From positions 1 to 6,299 of the forward strand of contig JABMMR010000146.1 in the NCBI GenBank assembly GCA_013205525.1: a stretch of DNA of 6,299 nt, written 5' to 3'. The position numbers and the translations under genes are program-made. The DNA comes from Burkholderiales bacterium (GTDB lineage: Bacteria; Pseudomonadota; Gammaproteobacteria; Burkholderiales; Burkholderiaceae_C). The notes beneath the pieces are model-generated. The model did not search any database and was not told where the DNA came from. It worked only from the letters and a program-made list of their open reading frames with translations. Positions 1 to 5,508 of this stretch are shown here, one piece after another. Numbering within the stretch: position 1 is the stretch's first letter; every line of letters starts with the position of its first letter.

Positions 1-735
1 AAAGCGTTCGGGTACGCGGCTGACCCATTGCGAGCCCAACCAAATGCCAGGAACAGAACCTATCAGCAAAAGGCCCAATAACTGCCAATCGACGGTGCCT
101 AAAGTGGCATGGCCCAAGCCTGCCACCAAGGTAAGCGGCACAGCGTAAGCGATGTCAGCCGCGACTATGCGGTACAGCGGTAACTGGGGGTAGAGAAGCA
201 TCAGAACAGTCACACCAATGGCGCCTGCGCCTACCGAAGTGAGGGTGACCAATATGCCAATCACCGCACCAAACAAGATGGGCAATAGGGGGTACTTAGT
301 TTGATCGGCTGGGCGCTCAAGGCTGGCCTCATCAAGCACTTGAATATGGCGCGGGCCGCGAATCGCTTTGTACAAAGTAGCAGCTGCCGTTAGCATCAAG
401 GCAATACCCAAGGTGAAGGTGATGGCCTTTTGAACCACAGGGTTGGAGGCACCCAAGTCGTGCAAAACCCACAAGGTGAGAAGCGATGCAGGCACACTGC
501 CTGCGCTTAGGCTGAACACCAAGCGCCAAGGAATGATGCGCTGGCGTGCAAAGTTGAGCATGCCGCCAAACTTCGTGCCTGCGGCAAAAAGCAAATCGGT
601 GCCCACCGCCAATGCGGGCTTGATGCCAAAGCCAAAAATCAGCAAGGGCGTCATCAGCGAGCCCCCGCCTACGCCGGTTAAGCCCACGATCAGGCCCACC
701 ACAAAGCCCGACAAGATAAATGCAAATTCGTTCAT
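1..735 (-). CDS. TauE/SafE-family membrane permease (partial, C-terminal end beyond window)
   Basis: The frame is open from an ATG at 733-735 to base 1, giving 245 codons without a stop, so the C-terminus lies outside the window; the family is usually about 250-270 residues, so little is missing. It shows the two-fold internal repeat of TauE/SafE (formerly DUF81) proteins: GLTGVGGGSLMTPLL at residues 18-32 and a second copy, LTSVGAGAIGVTVL, at about 165-178. Hydrophobic, membrane-spanning stretches lie around residues 6-32, 70-90, 102-123, 149-182 and 190-235, with a charged loop at about 124-147 between the two halves. It sits in the inner membrane; relatives export sulfite, sulfoacetate or other small anions, but the substrate cannot be read from sequence. 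The start is fixed by an in-frame stop 16 codons upstream with no other start codon between. No clear Shine-Dalgarno is seen. It lies 80 bases after the FAD oxidoreductase on the same strand. Confidence 0.9.
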   Translation of the reverse strand, partial: MNEFAFILSGFVVGLIVGLTGVGGGSLMTPLLIFGFGIKPALAVGTDLLFAAGTKFGGMLNFARQRIIPWRLVFSLSAGSVPASLLTLWVLHDLGASNPVVQKAITFTLGIALMLTAAATLYKAIRGPRHIQVLDEASLERPADQTKYPLLPILFGAVIGILVTLTSVGAGAIGVTVLMLLYPQLPLYRIVAADIAYAVPLTLVAGLGHATLGTVDWQLLGLLLIGSVPGIWLGSQWVSRVPERF

Positions 736-789
736 AAGGGCGCGACTGTACTGTTTGGATATATAGAACCCAACTATTTTTTAGTTTTA

Positions 790-819
790 GCTATATGCAA
801 TTTGGCTATAACTGATCAA
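790..819 (-). promoter_or_regulatory. Possible sigma-70 promoter for the TauE/SafE gene
   Basis: On the minus strand TTGATC (814-819) and TATAGC (790-795) are 18 bases apart, four of six matches to each consensus element. The -35 would overlap the stop codon of the FAD oxidoreductase, and transcription would start near 783, about 48 bases before the permease ATG. The gap is strongly AT-rich, which makes chance matches likely, and simple read-through from the yggX transcript is an alternative. Confidence 0.3.
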
Positions 820-1889
820 CAGTGAGCGTTATTTATTTGTTCCGCAAGTTGCTCTGCGCATTGCATTGCCAAGGTAAGGCCCCGCGACCCCAATGCTGTC
901 AACACATACCAATCAGGCAGTTTCACGGCATCCAACGCACGGGCGATAGGCACGCGGTTGACAGAGGTACAGCGAACACCAGCCCAGCCGCCAAGGCTGT
1001 CGGCGGTTTGCCATTTGCTGCGAAGCGCTTGGGCGGCTTGTGGCAAAAGTTGCTCTAACTTTTCAAAATTACTGGCGTGGTCAAGCGCAGTCACCACAGT
1101 GTTTGCTTGGCCTCGGTGAAACGTGGCACCGCTGTACCACGCCAAGCCCTGCGGTGTAGGCACATGGCTGACAAAACCGCCGTAACCATTTACCGCAAAC
1201 GGTGGGAATAATTTGGCTTGTTCAGCGTCATGCAAGCCCCAACTGATTTGACCCGCCACGGGGACCAAAGGCAATTCAGGTGCATCCGACAGTTCTGCCA
1301 AAAAGTCGCTGGTGTGTGCGCCCAAGGCCAGCACCACCGCGGGGTAGCCCAAGGCTTGCATCTCTTTTGCCTGCAGACATTGCCCGCCATGAAAATGGAC
1401 AGAGGGATGGTTGAGCAGCGCCTTGATGAGTGGGGCGGGCTTGATCCACGCGCCAGGGGCTTGCCACAACTGTTCGTGCGCATTGATCTCGCTTAAGCCA
1501 GCTTGCGCCAATTGCAAATCTGTAGGCGTTTGTACCCAGCCATGCCACACGCTGTCCCTCTCGATCGGTTGCCAGATTTTTTTCTTGGTGTGACCGTCTA
1601 AGCGGCGCTCAAGCACACCGCAGTCCAGCCAGTCTTGGCCTTTGACCAAATGCTGTTCGGCAAAGGTTCGAACTTTCAACAAGCCTTCCCGTGTGAGTTT
1701 GGACATGGGGTTGTCATCCACCGACACATGGCAAGACAAAACGCCTATAGGCACGCCCGATGCGCCTGCGGCAGGCGAGGTGGCTTGATCGAACACGTCT
1801 ACTTGCCAACCCTTGTCAGCCAAGGCGCGTGCCATGGTTGCACCGGCAATACCTGCGCCCACCACCAAGCAGTGGCGAGAAGCGGTCAC
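816..1889 (-). CDS. FAD-dependent oxidoreductase, MnmC oxidase-domain-like (DAO family)
   Basis: A 357-residue DAO-type flavoenzyme. Residues 8-16 hold the FAD-binding Rossmann motif (GAGIAG at 11-16), with the ribose-binding acidic residue D34 ending the second strand. A GASG segment follows near residues 42-45, and the C-terminal motif ALGSRGLTLA at 332-341 closes the FAD site. The segment GWAGVRCTSVNRVPIA just before it is the type of sequence seen in the C-terminal FAD domain of MnmC, which removes the carboxymethyl group from cmnm5(s2)U34 in tRNA. There is no N-terminal SAM-dependent methyltransferase domain as in bifunctional E. coli MnmC. The start is GTG (1887-1889): the Rossmann strand begins at residue 8 and the next in-frame Met lies inside the motif, so a later start would destroy the fold. 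The gene starts 3 bases after the yggX stop, indicating one transcript. The tRNA substrate is inferred; another amine oxidase role is possible. Confidence 0.8.
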   Translation of the reverse strand: MTASRHCLVVGAGIAGATMARALADKGWQVDVFDQATSPAAGASGVPIGVLSCHVSVDDNPMSKLTREGLLKVRTFAEQHLVKGQDWLDCGVLERRLDGHTKKKIWQPIERDSVWHGWVQTPTDLQLAQAGLSEINAHEQLWQAPGAWIKPAPLIKALLNHPSVHFHGGQCLQAKEMQALGYPAVVLALGAHTSDFLAELSDAPELPLVPVAGQISWGLHDAEQAKLFPPFAVNGYGGFVSHVPTPQGLAWYSGATFHRGQANTVVTALDHASNFEKLEQLLPQAAQALRSKWQTADSLGGWAGVRCTSVNRVPIARALDAVKLPDWYVLTALGSRGLTLAMQCAEQLAEQINNAHC

Positions 1890-1892
1890 CGC

Positions 1893-2168
1893 TTAGGCAG
1901 CAGTTGGCGGGACGTAGCCTTGTGCGGCATCGGCACCGTCGCCAAAGAAATGGTTTTCCATCTGGCGCGCAAGGTATTGGCGGGCGCGTAAGTCAGCAAG
2001 GTTCAGGCGGTTTTCATTCACCAACATGGTTTGGTGTTTCAGCCAAGCCGCCCATGCGTCTTTGCTGACGTTCTCCCAAATGCGTTTGCCTAAGTCGCCA
2101 GGGTAGGGCGGGAAGTCCAGACCTTCGGCCTCTTTTTCAAGCTTGATGCAGTGGACGGTACGTGCCAT
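1893..2168 (-). CDS. yggX: YggX-family Fe(2+)-trafficking / oxidative damage protection protein
   Basis: A complete 91-residue protein, the same length as E. coli YggX. It has the family N-terminus [20 protein letters not shown] with the conserved Cys at residue 7, followed by the conserved core [20 protein letters not shown] at about 39-58 and the [14 protein letters not shown] helix. YggX is a small cytoplasmic protein that helps protect iron-sulfur clusters from oxidative damage and takes part in Fe(II) trafficking. The ATG at 2166-2168 has a good Shine-Dalgarno, AGAGGA at 2174-2179, five to six bases upstream. It is divergent from dsbB and is followed after 3 bases by the FAD oxidoreductase gene. 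A possible extended -10 (TGC-TAAAGT, minus strand 2202-2210) lies upstream, but no convincing -35 goes with it. Some betaproteobacteria are remembered to carry yggX right after argA; here about 3.3 kb separates them. Confidence 0.96.
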   Translation of the reverse strand: MARTVHCIKLEKEAEGLDFPPYPGDLGKRIWENVSKDAWAAWLKHQTMLVNENRLNLADLRARQYLARQMENHFFGDGADAAQGYVPPTAA

Positions 2169-2173
2169 GTTTT

Positions 2174-2179
2174 TCCTCT
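2174..2179 (-). promoter_or_regulatory. Ribosome binding site of yggX
   Basis: AGAGGA on the minus strand, followed by a short A-rich spacer before the ATG at 2168. It confirms the start of yggX. Confidence 0.75.
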
Positions 2180-2242
2180 GAGGGGTTTCTGTAAAGGCTT
2201 GACTTTAGCAAGCTTTGTTGCAGGGTTTTGAACACAAGGGTA

Positions 2243-2270
2243 TTGGCGAGAAAAGCAAAAGCGCTAGACT
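2243..2270 (+). promoter_or_regulatory. Possible sigma-70 promoter for dsbB
   Basis: TTGGCG (2243-2248) and TAGACT (2265-2270) are 16 bases apart on the plus strand, matching the consensus at three and four of six positions. Transcription would begin near 2277, about 20 bases before the dsbB ATG. The gap between yggX and dsbB (2169-2296, 128 bases) must hold the promoters of both divergent genes. No operator repeat is evident. Confidence 0.35.
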
Positions 2271-2296
2271 GAATACTTCACAAACGGGTTCATTTC

Positions 2297-2827
2297 ATGT
2301 TTTTGACTTTTATGCGTTCGCTCTCTCCTCGCATCACTTGGGGCTTGGTGGCCTTGGCGTGGATCGCTATGTTTGCATTTGGCCTATATTTGCAACATGT
2401 GGTGGGCTTGGAGCCTTGCCCCATGTGCATCGTGCAGCGCTACGCCATGACAGGTGTCGCCATGGTTGCCTTGGTTGCGGTGTTTTGGCACCAAGGGTGG
2501 CGCGGTCATGTGATGGCTGCCTTGGGTTCGGTACTGTCTTTGGGCGGCGCGTTTGTGGCGGCCCGTCAAAGTTGGTTGCAGTGGTACCCGCCCGAAGTGC
2601 CCAGTTGCGGGCGAGACTTTTACGGCATGGTTGAATCTTTTCCGCTGCAAAGGGCGATACCCATGATTTTTCGGGGCGGCGGTGACTGCTCTAAAGTGGA
2701 CTGGACTTTTCTAGGTGGATCCATCGCCAATTGGTCTTTCGTGGCGTTCATGGCGACGGCGGTCTGGTTGCTGGTATTTGCGGTCTTGCGCTACCAAGAC
2801 CGACTTCAATCCCGAAGGGTTGGATGA
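2297..2827 (+). CDS. dsbB: Disulfide bond formation protein B
   Basis: A 176-residue inner-membrane protein, the same length as E. coli DsbB. It reoxidises periplasmic DsbA and passes the electrons to quinone. Four hydrophobic segments are visible: residues about 13-33, 50-64, 72-89 and 146-164. The first periplasmic loop carries the catalytic pair CPMC (C41, C44), followed by R48, the residue implicated in quinone interaction in E. coli. The second loop holds C104 (PSCGRDFYGMVESFPL) and C131 (GGGDCSKVDWTFLG), the partner disulfide. All four functional cysteines are present and in the expected places. The start at 2297 has no strong Shine-Dalgarno; an in-frame ATG at 2312 would shorten the protein by five residues without touching the first helix. 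The last 117 bases overlap the convergent CYTH-CHAD gene. No dsbA is in the window. Confidence 0.96.
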   Translation: MFLTFMRSLSPRITWGLVALAWIAMFAFGLYLQHVVGLEPCPMCIVQRYAMTGVAMVALVAVFWHQGWRGHVMAALGSVLSLGGAFVAARQSWLQWYPPEVPSCGRDFYGMVESFPLQRAIPMIFRGGGDCSKVDWTFLGGSIANWSFVAFMATAVWLLVFAVLRYQDRLQSRRVG

Positions 2828-4363
2828 CAGTTTGCGAAATGCATTCTCAGCATCTGTTTGCAACTGGTCTAGCTTGTAAGTGATCCAACCGCAGGCAAAC
2901 CAAGCGCTGGGTTGAGAGTCTCTGAGTACAGTGAATTTTTCTTGCGCATTGGTCAAATCATTCATCTCACCCAATATGTTTTGTACCTTGGAAAGATCTC
3001 TCAAGTAAGGCTTGAGTTGTTTGTGCGCCAGCAGGGCATCGGTAAATTGCAAGGCATACCTTAGTTTTTTGACCCTTTTACGCAATTCATGTCTTGCCTC
3101 TGTGCCCAACGCCGCAAAATGTAAACCTTCTTTCAAAATCTTGCGGTGCCACTGCCTAAGCTTGGGCAGGATAATTTTTGTCAGCCTTTGCGGATGCACG
3201 CTTTGAATCGACATGCCAGACGAAGGCGCGGGGGAATGGACAAACGCACTCATCTGCACCAGCCAAGATTGAAACAAGGTATCTTTCGCTACCGAGCTTG
3301 AGTGATCTTCAACCACCTGTTCTGGCAAAGTCAGGGCTGGTTGTCCAGCCTCAAGCAGCAAAGGTAGCAAATCATTCAAAAGCACATTGTTGTCACGCGA
3401 ACCCCCCAGCAAGGCAAAGTATTTTTTAATGCCATCTCTTTGCACCTGCGTAGGCAATTCGCACAGGTCCTTGAACAAGGACCAGGCTGTGCGCATTCTG
3501 CGAATGCCCACACGCAACTGATGCACATGCTCAGTGGTGTCAAGCGCATGAATGCCCAGGGTGTCGATGTGTGCCAGCACAGCCGAGTTGCGAATGATTT
3601 GATCCAAGCATTCGGCCATGACGCACCGTAAACCTTGGCCGGCACTCATGTCCGCCATAAGCTCTATGGGCTTAGCATTTCGCGGCGCCCAAAACTGGTC
3701 AACCTCCAGCGCTTTTAAGTGGCTTGGTTCCTCAGTGCTTTGGCTGTCAATCTCTTGGAGTTTGTGGTTGAGTCTTGCCAAAAGATCGCCTCTTTCGGAC
3801 TTGCTGCGCGCGTCCATGATCAGGCCGTGATCTCGCTGCCATTGGCTTGCCAAGGAAAAAAGTGCGGCGATTTCTCCTTGCTTAAGTTCCAACTCAACTT
3901 CGCAGATGGGTAAATCTAGAGCGCCGGCGCGAACAAAGCCACAGTCGTAGGCAATTTCAACCACGCCCACAGGGGTGCGAATCAAACGCATCAAGCGTAA
4001 TACTTGCGTTTCATAACCGACGGCCAGTGGTTCACTCAGGTGGGCAATGAGGGATTCTGCTGGTGTGCCAGCGTAGACGGATAAGTCCAAGTCTGGGCTG
4101 GGTCGTGGGTGATTCAATTCAATTCGGGTAAGCAAGGTCTCGCTACTTGCAATTTTCAAGGTTTGAATCCATTGATCATTTTCCAGTCGCAAGCGCAGCG
4201 CAGTTTTTTGCCGTGCGAGATGTCGCCCCGCCGTATCAAAATAAAGTGCTTTTAAAACCAGCTTTTGCGTAGCGCCACGGTGGAGTGCTTTTTCAAATGA
4301 GGCGCTGCAAGACTTGGGGAGATGAAACTTCAATTCTGTTTCTAAATGGATGTTTGTATGCAA
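2711..4363 (-). CDS. CYTH-CHAD protein (inorganic triphosphatase YgiF-like, polyphosphate-associated)
   Basis: With the TTG start chosen here it has 550 residues. The CYTH domain (about 6-205) opens with the signature ETELK at 8-12 and continues with YFDT (41-44), ALRLR (55-59), WIQTLK (65-70), E136/D140 and CEVELELK (154-161): charged residues that line the tunnel binding metal and triphosphate. The CHAD domain (about 235-512) has the two basic helices VHQLRVGIRRMR (280-291) and ARHELRKRVKKLRYAL (423-438) expected to bind polyphosphate. E. coli YgiF shares this architecture and hydrolyses inorganic triphosphate. The open frame reaches back to an ATG at 4537, but that start would add 58 residues lying wholly inside the ParA-like gene and unlike CYTH. 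TTG at 4361-4363 puts ETELK at the usual distance from the start and has AAGG six bases upstream. It follows the ParA-like stop by one base, so translation is probably coupled. Residues 513-550 are antisense to dsbB. Confidence 0.9.
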   Translation of the reverse strand: MHTNIHLETELKFHLPKSCSASFEKALHRGATQKLVLKALYFDTAGRHLARQKTALRLRLENDQWIQTLKIASSETLLTRIELNHPRPSPDLDLSVYAGTPAESLIAHLSEPLAVGYETQVLRLMRLIRTPVGVVEIAYDCGFVRAGALDLPICEVELELKQGEIAALFSLASQWQRDHGLIMDARSKSERGDLLARLNHKLQEIDSQSTEEPSHLKALEVDQFWAPRNAKPIELMADMSAGQGLRCVMAECLDQIIRNSAVLAHIDTLGIHALDTTEHVHQLRVGIRRMRTAWSLFKDLCELPTQVQRDGIKKYFALLGGSRDNNVLLNDLLPLLLEAGQPALTLPEQVVEDHSSSVAKDTLFQSWLVQMSAFVHSPAPSSGMSIQSVHPQRLTKIILPKLRQWHRKILKEGLHFAALGTEARHELRKRVKKLRYALQFTDALLAHKQLKPYLRDLSKVQNILGEMNDLTNAQEKFTVLRDSQPSAWFACGWITYKLDQLQTDAENAFRKLSSNPSGLKSVLVAQDRKYQQPDRRRHERHERPIGDGST

Positions 4364-4364
4364 C

Positions 4365-5003
4365 TTATGCCTTTTTTCCCAATGCCAGTGCGAGTAAGTC
4401 GGCTTCAATCCCAAGTGCGGCCTCGCGAAGATGCGAATTGTGGCTCTCGCTACCAGCGCGTCCCATGTCAAGATCGGATTGAAAACCGTCGCGCTCTGGC
4501 CAAATGTTGTCCAGCACATCAAAGCCTGCTTCTTCAATCACGCTTCTGGCAATTCCTAGCAATCGCTCGGAGCGACCCACTTTAGAAAGTACCAACACAA
4601 TTTTGTTGCCCACCTTGCGTGACTTCGCCAAACGGCGGGCCAATGCCAGTGTGGGTCGCAAATCATCCATGGAAGTGCCGGTGGGCAGGAACACCACATC
4701 ACTTTCTTGGCTGACATCTGTAGTCAGTTCATCAGCTAAGCCGCGCGTGTCAACCACCACAAGATCGAAATCTTCAACTGTCTTTCTGAGCTTTTTCAAA
4801 CTTTTGAAAGCGCGGGTTTCGATATCGGGTTCTATGCCGTTACGCAGGCGTGTGGCGCTCCACTCGATGCAGGACAACTGCTCTAGATCGAAGTCACCCA
4901 GCAGAACATGATGTCCTTTTCTGGCTGCACTGACCGCCAATACGCGGGCCAGCGCGCTTTTTCCAACGCCACCTTTTTGGCCAACAAATGACGCTATACG
5001 CAT
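4365..5003 (-). CDS. Small ParA/MinD-family P-loop ATPase
   Basis: A 212-residue cytoplasmic ATPase of the deviant Walker A type. KGGVGKS at residues 10-16 has both the signature lysine (K10) and the P-loop lysine (K15); GDFDLEQLSCIEW at 36-48 is the Walker A' region and VVVDTRG (82-88, D85) is Walker B, with DTRG in place of the common DTPPG or DTPG. PTGTSMDDLRPTL later in the chain is the usual segment after the 'VxxP' strand. There is no N-terminal helix-turn-helix, so it resembles short ParA, McdA or MinD types that use ATP-driven dimerisation on DNA or membrane to position a cargo. The ATG at 5001-5003 has AGGA at 5010-5013 and a strong promoter 24-59 bases upstream. The stop is one base before the TTG of the CYTH-CHAD gene. 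No parB or obvious parS cluster is nearby, so the cargo is unlikely to be this DNA; polyphosphate granules are an inference. Confidence 0.9.
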   Translation of the reverse strand: MRIASFVGQKGGVGKSALARVLAVSAARKGHHVLLGDFDLEQLSCIEWSATRLRNGIEPDIETRAFKSLKKLRKTVEDFDLVVVDTRGLADELTTDVSQESDVVFLPTGTSMDDLRPTLALARRLAKSRKVGNKIVLVLSKVGRSERLLGIARSVIEEAGFDVLDNIWPERDGFQSDLDMGRAGSESHNSHLREAALGIEADLLALALGKKA

Positions 5004-5009
5004 GGTTGA

Positions 5010-5013
5010 TCCT
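5010..5013 (-). promoter_or_regulatory. Ribosome binding site of the ParA-like gene
   Basis: AGGA on the minus strand (within TAGGAT), six bases before the ATG at 5003. It supports this start, which places the first beta strand directly at the N-terminus. Confidence 0.65.
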
Positions 5014-5033
5014 AAAAATAGATAAGGGCTTCT

Positions 5034-5062
5034 AATCTATTGAAATAACTCGATCGTGTCAA
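5034..5062 (-). promoter_or_regulatory. Strong sigma-70 promoter of the ParA-like / CYTH-CHAD operon
   Basis: On the minus strand a perfect TTGACA -35 (5057-5062) is followed after exactly 17 bases by TAGATT (5034-5039), four of six matches to the -10 consensus. Transcription would start near 5027, giving a leader of about 24 bases containing the Shine-Dalgarno. It is the best promoter in the window and separates this two-gene unit from the small acidic gene upstream. Confidence 0.75.
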
Positions 5063-5117
5063 CCATACTTACTGGGAAAGCTTTTGAAACCATCTCTCCA
5101 AAACGACTTCAGTCAGC

Positions 5118-5390
5118 TTACGCTTCTTCAATCACGTCCACGTCACCCACATCCATAGCGGCCATTTCGGCATATTGTTGACCATTGAGTTGGTGCTTGT
5201 AAGCCCGATAGGCATGCAAATCACAAGTGACTTGGTCGTCATTTGAGAAAGCTTCAGCAGCAATTTCGTGGTGCTTGGCCGCTTGTGTGAGATGGTAGGC
5301 CGCCATGCGATGGCACTCATCAGGAGATTCAAACTCTTCTTCGTATTCATCTACCAATTCGGCAAACTCTTCGTGCTTTGTGTCTTCCAT
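5118..5390 (-). CDS. Small acidic hypothetical protein with a His/Ala-rich helical core
   Basis: A 90-residue protein not recognised as a named family. The N-terminal 25 residues are very acidic (many Glu/Asp, e.g. DEYEEEFESPDE at 14-25). The middle looks like two helices, about 27-48 and 51-79, built on alternating Ala, His and aromatic residues: H27, H33, H40, H41, H59 and H66, with C26 and C56. The C-terminus is again acidic (DVGDVDVIEEA). It has no signal peptide or membrane segment, so it is probably cytoplasmic. The pattern recalls short Ala/His-rich helical proteins of unknown function seen in many proteobacteria. A strong Shine-Dalgarno, AAGGAG at 5398-5403, lies seven bases before the ATG, which makes it very likely a real gene. 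It lies between argA and the ParA-like operon with gaps of 99 and 114 bases. Metal binding is conceivable but not shown. Confidence 0.8.
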   Translation of the reverse strand: MEDTKHEEFAELVDEYEEEFESPDECHRMAAYHLTQAAKHHEIAAEAFSNDDQVTCDLHAYRAYKHQLNGQQYAEMAAMDVGDVDVIEEA

Positions 5391-5397
5391 GTGCGAA

Positions 5398-5403
5398 CTC
5401 CTT
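5398..5403 (-). promoter_or_regulatory. Ribosome binding site of the small acidic gene
   Basis: AAGGAG on the minus strand, seven bases before the ATG at 5390. It is the strongest Shine-Dalgarno in the window and is good evidence that this unnamed gene is translated. Further upstream a weak promoter match (TTAACC, 16 bases, TACAAC) lies on the minus strand at about 5439-5466, too weak to annotate on its own. Confidence 0.8.
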
Positions 5404-5481
5404 GGTTGGGTTGAAAAAACTTGCTGAACTCTTTTCCAAGGTTGTAGTGTCTGTATGTGAACGGTTAATGACGAAGAAGCT

Positions 5482-5508
5482 TTAAAAATTTAAGTCAATT
5501 TTTTGACT
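5482..5508 (-). terminator. Weak intrinsic-terminator-like hairpin at the end of argA
   Basis: On the minus strand AGTCAA (5503-5508) and TTGACT (5493-5498) form a perfect six-pair stem with an AAAA loop, spanning the last argA codons, and are followed by TAAATTTTT. The stem has only two G-C pairs, so it would be a poor terminator; it may be fortuitous. Confidence 0.25.

Noticed and set aside
443..766. 107-residue plus-strand open frame
   Set aside because: It is antisense to the TauE/SafE gene, whose motifs and membrane segments are clear; the plus-strand product is Pro/Lys-rich without any recognisable domain or ribosome binding site.
1635..2068. Plus-strand open frames opposite the FAD oxidoreductase and yggX
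   Set aside because: They overlap two confidently identified minus-strand genes, and their products are Cys/His/Arg-rich mixtures typical of antisense translation.
2790..2830. Possible hairpin CTTC-AATCCC-GAAG near the dsbB stop as a terminator
   Set aside because: The stem has only four pairs and no T-run follows on either strand.
4364..4537. 58-residue N-terminal extension of the CYTH-CHAD frame starting at an ATG at 4537
   Set aside because: It lies wholly within the well-supported ParA-like gene, has no resemblance to a CYTH N-terminus and would put the ETELK signature far from the protein start; the TTG at 4361-4363 fits better.
4504..4911. 135-residue plus-strand open frame opposite the ParA-like gene
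   Set aside because: The Ser/Arg-rich product has no domain features and is the antisense shadow of a gene with intact Walker motifs.
5063..5117. Short palindrome GACTGAAGTC followed by GTTTT (minus strand) after the small acidic gene as a terminator
   Set aside because: The loop would be only two bases with a four-pair stem, too small to form a stable hairpin.
4365..5117. ParA-like gene as evidence of a plasmid or integrated element partition system
   Set aside because: No parB, no iteron or parS-like repeat cluster and no replication or integration gene is visible, and all neighbours are chromosomal housekeeping genes.
4530..5136. 15-base repeat GCTTCTTCAATCACG at about 4530 and again at about 5122
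   Set aside because: Both copies encode the peptide VIEEA in frame in two different genes; a short coding coincidence is more likely than a functional repeat.
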